Notes: a model not told the origin generated them from the letters alone. DNA of 64,000 bases from Hahellaceae bacterium (GCA_016716085.1 JADJWY010000023.1:744001-808000); one strand, 5' to 3'; shown: positions 55,719 to 64,000, counted from the stretch's first letter. Numbers and translations are program-made.

Positions 55719-56285
55719 TTAGATCTTGCCAACCAGATCCAGTGAGGGTGCCAGCGTCTTGTCGCCTGGCTGCCAGCTGGCAGGGCACACTTCGCCGTCA
55801 TGAGAAGCAACGTATTGCGCCGCTTGAATCTTGCGCACCAGTTCTTTCGCCGAGCGGCCAATGCCCAGGTCGTGCACTTCACAGATTTTGATCTGACCCT
55901 CAGGGTTGATCACGAAAGTTCCGCGCAGAGCCAGACCTTCTTCTTCAATCATCACCTCAAAGTTACGGGAGATCGTACCGGTTGGGTCACCGACCAGCGG
56001 GAACTTGATTTTCTTGATCGTGTCAGATGCATCGTGCCACGCCTTGTGAGTGAAATGGGTATCCGTTGATACACCATAGACTTCTACACCCATCTTTTGC
56101 AGTTCAGCATAGTGGTCAGCCATGTCACCCAGCTCGGTCGGGCAAACAAAGGTAAAGTCGGCTGGGTAGAAAAATACTACTGACCATTTGCCTTTAAGGT
56201 TGGCGTCGGTGACTGGCTTGAATTCACCGTTATGATAAGCGGTGGCTTTGAAAGGCTTGATCGTCGTATTGATCAGGGAACTCAT
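55719..56285 (-). CDS. ahpC: Alkyl hydroperoxide reductase subunit C (2-Cys peroxiredoxin)
   Basis: 188 residues with a strong GAGGAG site. Peroxidatic cysteine in DFTFVCPTE near 47, arginine GTFVI-type loop, and resolving cysteine in GEVCPASW. It reduces hydrogen peroxide and organic peroxides and is recycled by AhpF. The C-terminal extension of the typical 2-Cys group is present. It has its own 215-base upstream region with an OxyR-like half site. Confidence 0.96.
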   Translation of the reverse strand: MSSLINTTIKPFKATAYHNGEFKPVTDANLKGKWSVVFFYPADFTFVCPTELGDMADHYAELQKMGVEVYGVSTDTHFTHKAWHDASDTIKKIKFPLVGDPTGTISRNFEVMIEEEGLALRGTFVINPEGQIKICEVHDLGIGRSAKELVRKIQAAQYVASHDGEVCPASWQPGDKTLAPSLDLVGKI

Positions 56286-56416
56286 GGGTTTTCTCCTCGT
56301 GGTGTTGGATTAGATTCGGCGGGTTAGCGCCCTGTTGATGCGCTTTGAAACCAGACGATGATGGTAAAATAAAGGCTCGGGTCTTATTAGTAAAATTAAG
56401 GTTTTTAAAGAGTGCA

Positions 56417-56431
56417 ATAGCTATTTACTAT
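56417..56431 (-). promoter_or_regulatory. OxyR-like ATAG-N7-CTAT element upstream of ahpC
   Basis: ATAG-N7-CTAT at 56417-56431 matches one half of the four-part OxyR pattern, with one inner mismatch; the second half is not evident. It lies about 130 bases before ahpC. The 56286-56500 gap has no other feature I can support. Confidence 0.3.
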
Positions 56432-56500
56432 TCTAAAAAACCAGCCTTAGCATAGGGCGAGTTGCAACAGAATTACAACACCTAATCTATCCGACTGACC

Positions 56501-57331
56501 TTATTTGGCCCGATAAATGATGCCGGGGTTGCAATGGATCATCTCATACAGATCCGGCAATCCGTTCAACGATTCTGAGGCGCCCAGAATCAGGTAGCCG
56601 CCCGTACGCAACGTCCCGTGAACCCGGGTGAGGATATCTTTCTTAAGTTCCGGTGAAAAATAAATCAGAACATTCCGGCAAAATACAATATCAAACTTGC
56701 CAAGCCCTGCGTATGACTCGAGCAAGTTCAGTTGCCGAAACTCGACCCCTCGCTGAATCTCAGGTCTGACCTTGAAGTTACCACTTGGCAACTTAGCGAA
56801 ATACGCGTCCAGCCTCTCATTTGACAGGCCTCGACCGATGGCAAGCATCTCATATTCGCCTGAGCGAGCACCGTCCAATACACGCTGCGAGATATCCGTC
56901 CCTACGACAGAGAGCCCCGCCCGAAAAGTGCCTGCATTTTTTCGCCGGTATTCATCCACGACCATACTGATGGAGTACGCTTCTTGCCCTGTCGAGGACG
57001 CGGCAGACCAAACACGTATACCCTGAGTGCTTTTTTCCGACAGTTCCGGCAAAAGTCGCTCTGCCAGAATTCGAAAAGGATGCGTATCGCGGAACCACAG
57101 GGTTTCATTGGTGGTCATCGCATCGACGACGGCTTCTCGCAAAGGCGAACGCGGCGAACGGGTGAGTCGGTCGACTAACTCTCCCAGGCTATCGACCTTT
57201 TCGTCGGACAGGATCTTACGCAAGCGACTCTGCACAAGATATTGCTTGTTTTCGCCGAGTACAATTCCGCACGCTTTCTGCAGAAACTCGCAAAACCGGC
57301 CGTAATCATTAGGGGTAATCAGTTTAGACAC
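56501..57331 (-). CDS. cheR: Chemotaxis protein methyltransferase CheR
   Basis: 276 residues: N-terminal helical domain (ITPNDYGRFCEFLQKACGIVL) and SAM-binding domain with VWSAASSTGQEAYSISM, GTDISQRVLDGA and FDIVFCRNVLIYF. It methylates glutamates of chemoreceptors for adaptation. It follows cheV by 43 bases on the same strand. In many pseudomonads the flgB operon comes next; here ahpC does, so the flagellar rod genes lie elsewhere. Confidence 0.95.
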   Translation of the reverse strand: MSKLITPNDYGRFCEFLQKACGIVLGENKQYLVQSRLRKILSDEKVDSLGELVDRLTRSPRSPLREAVVDAMTTNETLWFRDTHPFRILAERLLPELSEKSTQGIRVWSAASSTGQEAYSISMVVDEYRRKNAGTFRAGLSVVGTDISQRVLDGARSGEYEMLAIGRGLSNERLDAYFAKLPSGNFKVRPEIQRGVEFRQLNLLESYAGLGKFDIVFCRNVLIYFSPELKKDILTRVHGTLRTGGYLILGASESLNGLPDLYEMIHCNPGIIYRAK

Positions 57332-57374
57332 CCTGTCTCTGTGGATGGTGTATTTTTAATGGAACAGTGCCGCT

Positions 57375-58322
57375 TCAACGTTTGCGAGCAGCAGACACCT
57401 GCTCAAGAATACTGTTCACTTTGTGCGCCAGCTCATCCGGGCTGAACTTCGCCATAAAGTCATCCGCCCCGACCTTGGCCACCATCGCTTTATTGAATAC
57501 ACCACTCAATGAGGTGTGAAGCATGATGTAAAGGGGTTTAAGGGCCGGATCATTCTTACAATTCGTGGTCAATGTGTAGCCATCCATCTCAGGCATTTCA
57601 ACATCTGAAATCATCAGACTGAGATGATCATCGATGCTACTGCCATCTGCGACCAGCGAACGCAAATAGTCGAGCGCCTGACGCCCATCATTCTTGGTCG
57701 TCACCTCAACGCCCACAGCCTCCATACAATGCACGATCTGTCGACGGGCAACCGCCGAATCGTCCACGACTAATACATGGTGAGCTTTATTTTCTTCAAC
57801 TTTAACTTTTTCGATAAACTCTTCGGCAACCGAATCCCGTGAAGGAGCTACCTCTGCCAGGATTTTTTCTACGTCGATGATTTCAATCAGGTGATTATCG
57901 AGCCGGGTCACGGCGGTCAGGTAATTGTCACGCCCTGCCCCCTTGGGTGGCGGATGCATTTCTTCCCAGTTCAGATTCACGATGCGCTCTACGCCACTGA
58001 CCAAAAAGCCCTGCGTTTTGCGGTTATACTCTGTGATGATCACAAAGCAGTTATCAATTTTGTCTTCCGGAATCGGCATCTGCCCGGTTGCCATCCCCAT
58101 ATCAAGAATAGGGATCGTCCCCCCACGAATGTGAGCCACCCCACGTACAACCGGGTGCCGCTTGGGCATCATGGTCAACTTAGGGCACTGCAGCACTTCC
58201 TTAACCTTGAACACATTGATCCCGTATATCTGATCACCCTGTAACTTGAACAAAAGCAACTCCAGCCGGTTTTGCCCGACCAGTTGGGTACGTTGGTTAA
58301 CGCTGTCTAATACCCCTGCCAT
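57375..58322 (-). CDS. cheV: Chemotaxis coupling protein CheV
   Basis: 315 residues: a CheW-like domain (LLLFKLQGDQIYGINVFKVKEVLQ, HIRGGTIPILDM) joined to a receiver (VLVVDDSAVARRQ, phospho-Asp in LMISDVEMPEMDGY, Lys in DDFMAKFSPDEL). It couples receptors to CheA and adjusts with phosphorylation. It is the first gene of cheV-cheR and divergent from flgA, as in Pseudomonas and Vibrio flagellar loci. Confidence 0.95.
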   Translation of the reverse strand: MAGVLDSVNQRTQLVGQNRLELLLFKLQGDQIYGINVFKVKEVLQCPKLTMMPKRHPVVRGVAHIRGGTIPILDMGMATGQMPIPEDKIDNCFVIITEYNRKTQGFLVSGVERIVNLNWEEMHPPPKGAGRDNYLTAVTRLDNHLIEIIDVEKILAEVAPSRDSVAEEFIEKVKVEENKAHHVLVVDDSAVARRQIVHCMEAVGVEVTTKNDGRQALDYLRSLVADGSSIDDHLSLMISDVEMPEMDGYTLTTNCKNDPALKPLYIMLHTSLSGVFNKAMVAKVGADDFMAKFSPDELAHKVNSILEQVSAARKR

Positions 58323-58440
58323 ACCACCCTGCTCCCCAAAATTCAGTAATCAGGCACAACCCTTGCAGCACAACTGTTACAGCACACACGTGCGAAGCCA
58401 TACAGCGCACCCAAAGCTATAAATGAGCATAGGACATAAA

Positions 58441-59157
58441 ATGAAATTTCGCATCATCGCAAAAGTCATTCTGCTGGCCTTGCTTCCCGGCCTGCTTTCC
58501 TTGCCCGTTCAGGCAACACCACCGGAATGGCAGGTCCAGATCTCTCAGGCCATCGAGGCGGTTCTGGTAACCTGGCAGGAGGAAGCCCGCGCGGCGGACG
58601 AGACACTGGAATGGCAAATCGCCAGTCTGGACTCGCGCCTCCTATTTGAGCCCTGCGGCCAGCCACCGGAAGCAAATAGCCGCTCGGCGGCAAAAGCTGG
58701 CCGTATTACCTTCTCTGTGCAGTGTGCTGGACCAAAACCCTGGCAAATTTATGTCAGTGTTCAGGTAGAGCGTTACACGGAGGTTGCCATCACACGAACA
58801 CCTGTTGCCAGGCAGAGTCGATTACAGGATTCACATATTGAATACAAACGTTTAAATACCGCAGACCTTAATTTCGGCTACTATAAGCGTGAAGTCCCTG
58901 TGCTCGGACTGGTCAGCAAGCGGGCCTTGCCCGCTGGCACGCCTCTGCACCCAGGGTTGCTGGAAGCACCTAAGGTCGTTTCCAAAGGCGACCATGTCAT
59001 TATTTCTGCCAAAAGCGAGGTCATGGTTGTTCGGATGAACGGAAAAGCCCTGGCAGATGGGCACTTGGGGGAACAGATTCCAGTCGAGAACACCGCCTCC
59101 CAGCGGCGCATTAAGGCCACGGTCATAGGACAGGCACAGGTTGAAGTACCACTTTGA
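58441..59157 (+). CDS. flgA: Flagella basal body P-ring formation protein FlgA
   Basis: 238 residues from ATG 58441 (AGGA upstream; an ATG at 58423 is possible). Signal peptide to PVQA, an N-terminal beta domain, then the SAF domain: GLVSKRALPAGTPLHPGLLEAPKVVSKGDHV and GEQIPVENTASQRRIKATVIG. FlgA is the periplasmic chaperone for P-ring assembly. It sits before flgM-flgN, as usual. Confidence 0.94.
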   Translation: MKFRIIAKVILLALLPGLLSLPVQATPPEWQVQISQAIEAVLVTWQEEARAADETLEWQIASLDSRLLFEPCGQPPEANSRSAAKAGRITFSVQCAGPKPWQIYVSVQVERYTEVAITRTPVARQSRLQDSHIEYKRLNTADLNFGYYKREVPVLGLVSKRALPAGTPLHPGLLEAPKVVSKGDHVIISAKSEVMVVRMNGKALADGHLGEQIPVENTASQRRIKATVIGQAQVEVPL

Positions 59158-59201
59158 TTCAGTTGGACTCAGTCGGCGTAGCCAGGTTTCAAAAATTTAG
59201 C

Positions 59202-59228
59202 TAAAGTTTCTATTAATCCTGCCGATAA
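59202..59228 (+). promoter_or_regulatory. Sigma-28 (FliA) promoter of flgM
   Basis: TAAAGTTT at 59202-59209, an 11-base spacer, and GCCGATAA at 59221-59228 match the enteric sigma-28 consensus exactly. It lies 34 bases before flgM, so the anti-sigma factor is under control of the factor it inhibits. Confidence 0.93.
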
Positions 59229-59262
59229 TAAAGGCAAGAAAGGTTCAATCGGGTATAAGACC

Positions 59263-59574
59263 ATGAACATCAAGGGATTCGGCAACTCGCCGATCAGCGA
59301 TCTGAAAACCCAACAGCCTTCCAGTAAGGCTGAGAAAGCCGCGCGCAGCGAAAATGCTGCCACGGAATCCAGTGCATCGGGCACAAACAGCACAACGGTT
59401 GAATTAAGCAGCAAAGCGCGTGGCCTAAAAGAGATTGAACGCTCGTTGGCAGATCTTCCCGAAGTGGACAGCAATCGTGTGCGCGATCTGAGAGCACGCA
59501 TTGAGTCGGGTGAATATCAGGTCGACAGCTCAAAAGTGGCCGAAAAATTGCTTGGTATTGAGGAGAATTTCTAA
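59263..59574 (+). CDS. flgM: Anti-sigma-28 factor FlgM
   Basis: 103 residues. Disordered, Ser/Ala-rich N-terminal half and the sigma-binding helices at the end: VELSSKARGLKEIERSLADL, VRDLRARIESGEYQVDSSKVAEKLL. It holds FliA until it is exported through the finished hook. Expressed from the sigma-28 promoter just upstream; flgN follows 18 bases later. Confidence 0.95.
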   Translation: MNIKGFGNSPISDLKTQQPSSKAEKAARSENAATESSASGTNSTTVELSSKARGLKEIERSLADLPEVDSNRVRDLRARIESGEYQVDSSKVAEKLLGIEENF

Positions 59575-59592
59575 TACCAAGCGAGGCCCAAC

Positions 59593-60063
59593 ATGACCGC
59601 CGATTTGAAGGTTTTCATTGATCTGCTCAAACACGACCTTGAAACCCTGGCCCTCCTCGAGCGCCTGCTAAGTGAAGAGAGAATGGCGCTCGAATCCCGT
59701 GATCTGCGTGCGCTGCAGACGCTCACTCCCGAAAAAAACACCTTGCTGGACACGATGGCGGAAAACACCCGCCAGCGAATCGCCTGGCTCGACAGCACTG
59801 GCATGGGCAAGTCCCGCTTTCTTGAATTGATCAAAGCTAAAGCTGCATCAGTACACGCGCTTTACACACGCGCCGAATCGGAGTTAGTGCGGATAAAACA
59901 AATGAATGAAGTGAACGGACGAATCCTGATTCGCACCCAACAGGTGAATGAGCGACTCATGGATATTATTCGAGGCAAAGGACACCTTACCGCCGATCTC
60001 TACGCTGCAAACGGACAGAAAACGTCCTCGGACGGCAGCGCCCATTCCCTGGCGTTGGCCTGA
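59593..60063 (+). CDS. flgN: Flagellar export chaperone FlgN
   Basis: 156 residues, almost wholly helical, with the family start LKVFIDLLKHDLETLALLERLLSEERMALESRDL and a second helix around RFLELIKAKAASVHALYTRAE. FlgN keeps FlgK and FlgL ready for export. It is the last gene of flgM-flgN; a strong stem-loop follows. Confidence 0.92.
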   Translation: MTADLKVFIDLLKHDLETLALLERLLSEERMALESRDLRALQTLTPEKNTLLDTMAENTRQRIAWLDSTGMGKSRFLELIKAKAASVHALYTRAESELVRIKQMNEVNGRILIRTQQVNERLMDIIRGKGHLTADLYAANGQKTSSDGSAHSLALA

Positions 60064-60104
60064 TTTGACGATACGCTAAAGCGCGTTTAGATGGGATACT
60101 TGTA

Positions 60105-60136
60105 TCAGGAGAGACGCCTTATGGCAGCTCTCCTGA
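60105..60136 (+). terminator. Stem-loop after flgN
   Basis: TCAGGAGAG at 60105-60113 pairs perfectly with CTCTCCTGA at 60128-60136, with an inner GCC/GGC stem across a 2-by-2 loop. No T run follows. It lies between flgN and a convergent gene and could serve both transcripts. Confidence 0.5.
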
Positions 60137-60158
60137 CGGCGAGATGCAGCAAGACGCC

Positions 60159-60917
60159 CTAGCGAGGTCTGATCACCAGGCTTGAATTCTCACTGAACTG
60201 GATGCCTTCAAAATGCATGCTACCCATGGTCGCGCCATGAGTGCCCGCCGGACGTACATCAATGAAGCTTAAACGCTCAATTCGCGCTGGCAAATTGATA
60301 TTAAAGGCTCCATCCTCGGTGAACAGGGGCTTGATCCTTGAGGGATCAAAATACACCCCTTCAATCTCGATTTCGGCATCCAGCACATTGGCCAGGGGGA
60401 AGAAAATTTTACCCAGCGTTCCCAAGACCTTGACCCCTTCAGGCAAGTCATCGCTACCCGCCTGTGAATTCGGTCGGTTAGGACGGATATCGTCGGTTCG
60501 GGTTGAGGTTAGCGATGCCAGCAATTGATAATCTTCCTGTAAGCCTTGTGCTCCGACGCCTGCCATCGCCTCATCATCCAGTGCCTGCATTCGACCCGAT
60601 GCTTCAAAGCTGCTCGCCGTTTTGGGGATCGGCATAGCTCCCGTCGCCCCAGCAGCCATCGCTACACTGGTTTGAAAGGGTGCGACGGCCATGGCGACAA
60701 AGGCTGCCGCATAGCGATGACGCTGCTGATGTTTCAATGTGCGGCTAAGTTCTTTCTCCGTGATCACGCCGCTGGACGTCAGAATTTCACCCAGTCGCTG
60801 CCCGGTCTTTTGGTGAAGCTGCAACGCCTCACTGAGCTGACGCTCATTGAGCAAGCCCCGATTAATGAGCAAGCGGCCTAAGCGGGAACGGTCAAGTACC
60901 TCTTGTCTGACTGCCAT
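60159..60917 (-). CDS. MshEN-like domain protein with membrane anchor and exported part
   Basis: 252 residues from ATG 60915-60917 (AGAGG upstream). Residues 12-64 are two MshEN repeats, the cyclic-di-GMP motif of GspE/MshE: RLGRLLINRGLLNERQL and RLGEILTSSGVITEKEL; the first has His where Gln is usual. A hydrophobic stretch (70-92) follows, then ALDDEAMAGVGAQGL, a motif common at the N-terminus of exported surface proteins, and a beta-rich end. It looks like a cytoplasmic nucleotide sensor tied to a periplasmic or surface domain. No family for the whole protein is known to me. Confidence 0.75.
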   Translation of the reverse strand: MAVRQEVLDRSRLGRLLINRGLLNERQLSEALQLHQKTGQRLGEILTSSGVITEKELSRTLKHQQRHRYAAAFVAMAVAPFQTSVAMAAGATGAMPIPKTASSFEASGRMQALDDEAMAGVGAQGLQEDYQLLASLTSTRTDDIRPNRPNSQAGSDDLPEGVKVLGTLGKIFFPLANVLDAEIEIEGVYFDPSRIKPLFTEDGAFNINLPARIERLSFIDVRPAGTHGATMGSMHFEGIQFSENSSLVIRPR

Positions 60918-61070
60918 AGCAAACCTCTTATGGTGTTTTGAGTAGTGCCACAAGTCTGCGCATTCGTCTTTTTTTTGTACAGACTCAAAGCGTAAGGAAT
61001 TGTTGGGGTTTTGCTATCAGAAGGGATGAGCGATTACACTTCGAAGCATATCATTCAGGAAACCTCACGC

Positions 61071-61691
61071 ATGTCAGACGGGTTGCAATTCAACGACGCC
61101 AGAGAGCGCCATTTTGCAGCGGATTTCGCAGACCGCTACTTCATCAATAACCGTAAAGGCCTGGTTATTGTGAGCCTCAGCCTAACCTTTTGGCTTTTTT
61201 GGCTGGAACGTTCATTGGACACCCCCATCAATTTTTTGAGTACCGCAACGATGGTGGCTGCCATTTCCAGCGGCATTCTGCTGGCTGCTCTGAGTCTGCT
61301 GATATGGGTTAAATTGAGGCTTTCGCTTCTCATCGGTTTCTTTGTACTTTTGGTTCAGGGGGCCATGATTGTCGTCAGTCTCGACCCCGCCTTAAGAGGT
61401 AGCTTGCCCCAGCTGTTGTTTCCGCTGTTGTTGCCCGGCCTGCTGTTTCGCCTTCGCTTCGTCTACGTCCTCCCCTTTAGCCTGTTGGTCTGGATTCTGC
61501 AGTTTTTTTCAATCAATTTTGTCACCCATTCCAGCTTTTTCGTTTACGAACAATGGGCTCAAATGACGACGCTGCTACTCATCACAAATCTTGTGGTTAG
61601 TTTTCAGGTGGAACGCGAAAGCCGACGGGCATTTGCCGCACTATTCCCTCTCCACGCGATGAGTCCAGGACGCCATGAGCAGGTATCATGA
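61071..61691 (+). CDS. Orphan six-helix membrane sensor-like protein
   Basis: 206 residues from ATG 61071 (AGGAAA about ten bases upstream; ATG 61026 adds 15 residues). The start LQFNDARERHFAADFADRYF resembles the head of sensor modules fused to diguanylate and adenylate cyclases, followed by six membrane helices. After FQVERESRRAFAAL, where an output domain would start, the protein ends within 20 residues. It may be a stand-alone sensor or a truncated cyclase. The last 17 bases overlap mnmC. Confidence 0.65.
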   Translation: MSDGLQFNDARERHFAADFADRYFINNRKGLVIVSLSLTFWLFWLERSLDTPINFLSTATMVAAISSGILLAALSLLIWVKLRLSLLIGFFVLLVQGAMIVVSLDPALRGSLPQLLFPLLLPGLLFRLRFVYVLPFSLLVWILQFFSINFVTHSSFFVYEQWAQMTTLLLITNLVVSFQVERESRRAFAALFPLHAMSPGRHEQVS

Positions 61692-63570
61692 ATCTTTACA
61701 GGCGCCCTTATTGCGCTGGACGGACGACAATATTCCGCACTCCGATCACTATGGCGACATCTACTTTTCCCCGGAAAATGGTTTAGCCGAAACGGAGCAT
61801 GTCTTCATTGCCGGCAATCACCTGCGAGAACGATGGCAGAATTTAGCCTCTGGCGCGCGGTTTATCATTGGCGAAACCGGCTTTGGCAGTGGCCTCAATT
61901 TCCTCTGCGCCGCTGCCGCATTTCTTGAGGTTGCACCGCCGGATACACGCCTTCACTTTTTCAGCGTCGAAAAGCACCCCTTCACCGCAGAAGATCTCGA
62001 CCGCACGCTCTCGCGACACCCCAAAAGTCTCTCGGTGGTCGCGAAGGCTTTGGTAGAGCAGTACCCACTTCCTGTTCGCGGGCTACACCGCTTGATTCTT
62101 TGCGACGGGCGCATCCACCTTACCTTGTTTTTCGGGGAAGCGACCGAAGGGTTGAATGCAACCCCATTTCTGGCCAACGCCTGGTTCCTGGATGGATTTG
62201 CCCCTCGCGTAAACCCGGAAATGTGGCAAGCGCCCCTATTCCAACATCTGGCCAACCATTCGGCACCCGACGCCACACTGGCAACCTTCACCGCCGCTGG
62301 CGACGTTCGACGCGGGCTTGAAGCCTGTGGCTTCGATGTCAGGCGCAGCCCCGGCTTTGGCCACAAGCGACATATGATTCAGGCGACGTTTCGCACCCCA
62401 TCCGAGTGTGTCGAAGACAAGTCACCCCCGATGCAAACATCTCACGTAGCCTCCCGAGGGCATGTCGTGGTCGTCGGCGCGGGTATCAGTGGAGCCTGCT
62501 GCACCTACCTTTTGTCCCAGGCCGGATGGCGCGTCACGCTCATAGACCAGGCGGGCATCGCAAACGGCGCGTCCGGAAATCCTCAGGGAGCACTTTACAT
62601 CAAACCGGGTATCGAATGGTCAGCCCACACGCGCTTGCATGTGGCTGCCTTCCTGTTCGCTCACCGTTTTTATCAGCACATCGCCAAACTACCCAGTTCG
62701 CTTTGGCAGCCGACCGGCTTAATTGATCTGCAGAGTGATGCTAAAGAGCATCGCCGGCAACGTAAGCTCCTCGCTCACAATGCCTTTCCAGAGGCATTGC
62801 TTCGCCCGGTATGCGCAGAGGAGGCAAGCCAGCTGGCAGGCCTGGCGCTAACCGAAGGAGGTCTTCATTTTGAGCGCGGCGGCTGGCTTAACCCTGAGGG
62901 CGCCTGCCACCACCTGATCGAAGCATCTGGAGCCAGGGTAATATCCCCTTGCCAGTTTCAGGGTGTCAAACGAACGGAAGCAGGTGACCTTGAAATCGCT
63001 ACGTCAACTCAAACCTTTACCACCAACCATTTAATTCTGGCCACCGCAAACCTTCCGCCATCATTCCCTTTGAACCTTCCCTTTAAGCCCATCAAAGGAC
63101 AAATCTCCCGGTTTCGCCCCACACCCGCGACCGCCTTGCTTCGCACAACCCTCTGCGGCGAGGGTTACGTGATGCCCGTAAACGAAGGCATGCAGCTCGC
63201 CGGCGCCAGCTTTCATGTGAACCTGTCAGATACAGAACCCTCAGCGCAGGATGACTGGGACAACCTACAAAAACTAAAAGCACTTTTGAATCTGCCAGAC
63301 GCTGAACTTCCTGCGGACGTCGAGGAAAACCGGGGCGCGGTGCGTTACTCCCTACCTGACTACATGCCAACAGCCGGTGAACTGAGCTTCGCTGCGCCTC
63401 AACATGGGCGAAGCGGCGTTTGGCATCTGGGAGCGCTTGGTTCAAAAGGTCTGGTACTGGCACCTTTGCTCAGCCAGTATCTGGCGGACTGTCTGGGAAA
63501 AAGTGTACCTTCGTTAGATCTAGACCTGTCTGACAGAATCAGCCCCCAGCGCTTTAACGGAAAGGTTTGA
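61675..63570 (+). CDS. mnmC: Bifunctional tRNA mnm5s2U biosynthesis protein MnmC
   Basis: 631 residues. N-terminal SAM methyltransferase (FIIGETGFGSGLNFLCA, WFLDGFAPRVNPEMW) and C-terminal FAD oxidase (VVVVGAGISGACCTYLLSQAG, GASGNPQGALYIKPG). It turns cmnm5s2U into mnm5s2U at the wobble base of certain tRNAs. Length is slightly below the enterobacterial protein, without visible loss. Confidence 0.95.
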   Translation: MSRYHESLQAPLLRWTDDNIPHSDHYGDIYFSPENGLAETEHVFIAGNHLRERWQNLASGARFIIGETGFGSGLNFLCAAAAFLEVAPPDTRLHFFSVEKHPFTAEDLDRTLSRHPKSLSVVAKALVEQYPLPVRGLHRLILCDGRIHLTLFFGEATEGLNATPFLANAWFLDGFAPRVNPEMWQAPLFQHLANHSAPDATLATFTAAGDVRRGLEACGFDVRRSPGFGHKRHMIQATFRTPSECVEDKSPPMQTSHVASRGHVVVVGAGISGACCTYLLSQAGWRVTLIDQAGIANGASGNPQGALYIKPGIEWSAHTRLHVAAFLFAHRFYQHIAKLPSSLWQPTGLIDLQSDAKEHRRQRKLLAHNAFPEALLRPVCAEEASQLAGLALTEGGLHFERGGWLNPEGACHHLIEASGARVISPCQFQGVKRTEAGDLEIATSTQTFTTNHLILATANLPPSFPLNLPFKPIKGQISRFRPTPATALLRTTLCGEGYVMPVNEGMQLAGASFHVNLSDTEPSAQDDWDNLQKLKALLNLPDAELPADVEENRGAVRYSLPDYMPTAGELSFAAPQHGRSGVWHLGALGSKGLVLAPLLSQYLADCLGKSVPSLDLDLSDRISPQRFNGKV

Positions 63571-63572
63571 AT

Positions 63573-64000
63573 ATGATAACGCTTTATACACTCGACCCAA
63601 CTCGCGATCGGGTCACCCAAATGCAAGCTGATGTGGTAAGACGCCATGTAGAAGAAGTTACGCCAAGCACAGCGCTACAGTCAGTTCAGGAGTTTGCACA
63701 TTTCCCTCCCACCACAAGTCAACATGGCAACCCCAGCCCTTTGAGTGCCTATCAAGAAACTTCATCGACCGCACCTGAAACAAAACAGACGGTCGAACCA
63801 CTGATGGTATCGCCGCTTATTTCCCTGGAGGGTTCAAGGACGCGGGAGGACGGTCTGAATGAGATGACCCGTCATGGTATTCACCACCTGGTAATCACCG
63901 AGAACCACACCGTAATTGGATTGTTGAGCGAGCGGAACTTGATGAAATCGTCACCTGGTGTGACGTTAAAATCCCTTTGCCAACCTTACTTAGTCGGACA
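63573..64000 (+). CDS. CBS-domain protein, 3' end outside window
   Basis: 142 codons remain open at the right edge. GGAAAGG lies seven bases before the ATG. Residues 1-70 are a polar, Thr/Ser/Pro-rich linker region; from 74 a CBS domain begins: VEPLMVSPLISL, RHGIHHLVITENHTVIGLLSERNLM. Paired CBS domains bind adenosine nucleotides, so a second one or an output should lie past the edge. It begins two bases after mnmC ends. Confidence 0.75.
   Translation, partial: MITLYTLDPTRDRVTQMQADVVRRHVEEVTPSTALQSVQEFAHFPPTTSQHGNPSPLSAYQETSSTAPETKQTVEPLMVSPLISLEGSRTREDGLNEMTRHGIHHLVITENHTVIGLLSERNLMKSSPGVTLKSLCQPYLVG

Overview
The window is a dense, mostly protein-coding stretch of a Gram-negative, flagellated gammaproteobacterial chromosome. 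The evidence is FlgA/FlgM/FlgN with CheV and CheR, TonB-dependent receptors, FadL, MnmC, EptA, CbpA/CbpM, YceH, DUF1631 and DUF3301 proteins. The mix of nitrate porter, assimilatory APS reductase, delta-class carbonic anhydrase and long-chain lipid genes recalls marine or halotolerant relatives of Pseudomonadales/Oceanospirillales, but I cannot fix a genus. I saw no rRNA, tRNA, CRISPR array, insertion sequence or phage gene. No gap between supported genes is much longer than about 350 bases.

Layout. 1-6.5 kb: a sensor HD-GYP phosphodiesterase (cut by the window start) is translationally coupled to lutABC and an ankyrin lipoprotein. 6.5-8.2 kb: a broken TonB receptor whose intact paralog lies at 15.7-17.8 kb. 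8.3-15.6 kb: an acyl-CoA thioesterase, a crotonase, two exported proteins of unknown role, an AraC regulator divergent from a membrane desaturase, alanine dehydrogenase, an ArsC-like protein and a GNAT. 17.8-22.1 kb: a signalling operon of YfiR-like protein, histidine kinase, single-domain regulator and REC-GGDEF-EAL protein. 22.1-30.8 kb: an envelope-defence operon (eptA, PAP2 phosphatase, OmpR-type regulator, kinase, RND adaptor, RND pump), with an 11-bp-period direct repeat upstream of eptA. 30.9-35.5 kb: a small membrane protein, a metallophosphatase, YceH, FadL, two lipoproteins and a histidine-rich exported protein. 35.5-41.3 kb: DUF1631 protein, NarK-type porter and an ILVBL/HACL2-like thiamine-diphosphate lyase.

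41.4-51 kb: a DUF3301 protein, an HD-GYP-like protein that has lost its HD pair, cbpA-cbpM, a REC-TPR protein, APS reductase, delta carbonic anhydrase, a two-part protein with an acyl-ACP-reductase-like C-terminus and a YbaY/META lipoprotein. 51-56.3 kb is a redox-defence block: MsrQ without MsrP, LysR divergent from DoxX-pirin, and ahpC-ahpF. 56.5-60.1 kb: cheV-cheR and, divergently, flgA, then flgM-flgN behind an exact sigma-28 promoter. The end holds an MshEN-like membrane-anchored protein, an orphan membrane sensor domain, mnmC and a CBS-domain gene cut by the window end.

A theme is cyclic-di-GMP: an HD-GYP enzyme, a degenerate HD-GYP, a GGDEF-EAL response regulator with a YfiR-like partner, and an MshEN-type candidate receptor close to flagellar genes. 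Function assignments rest on motifs read by eye; no database search was run.
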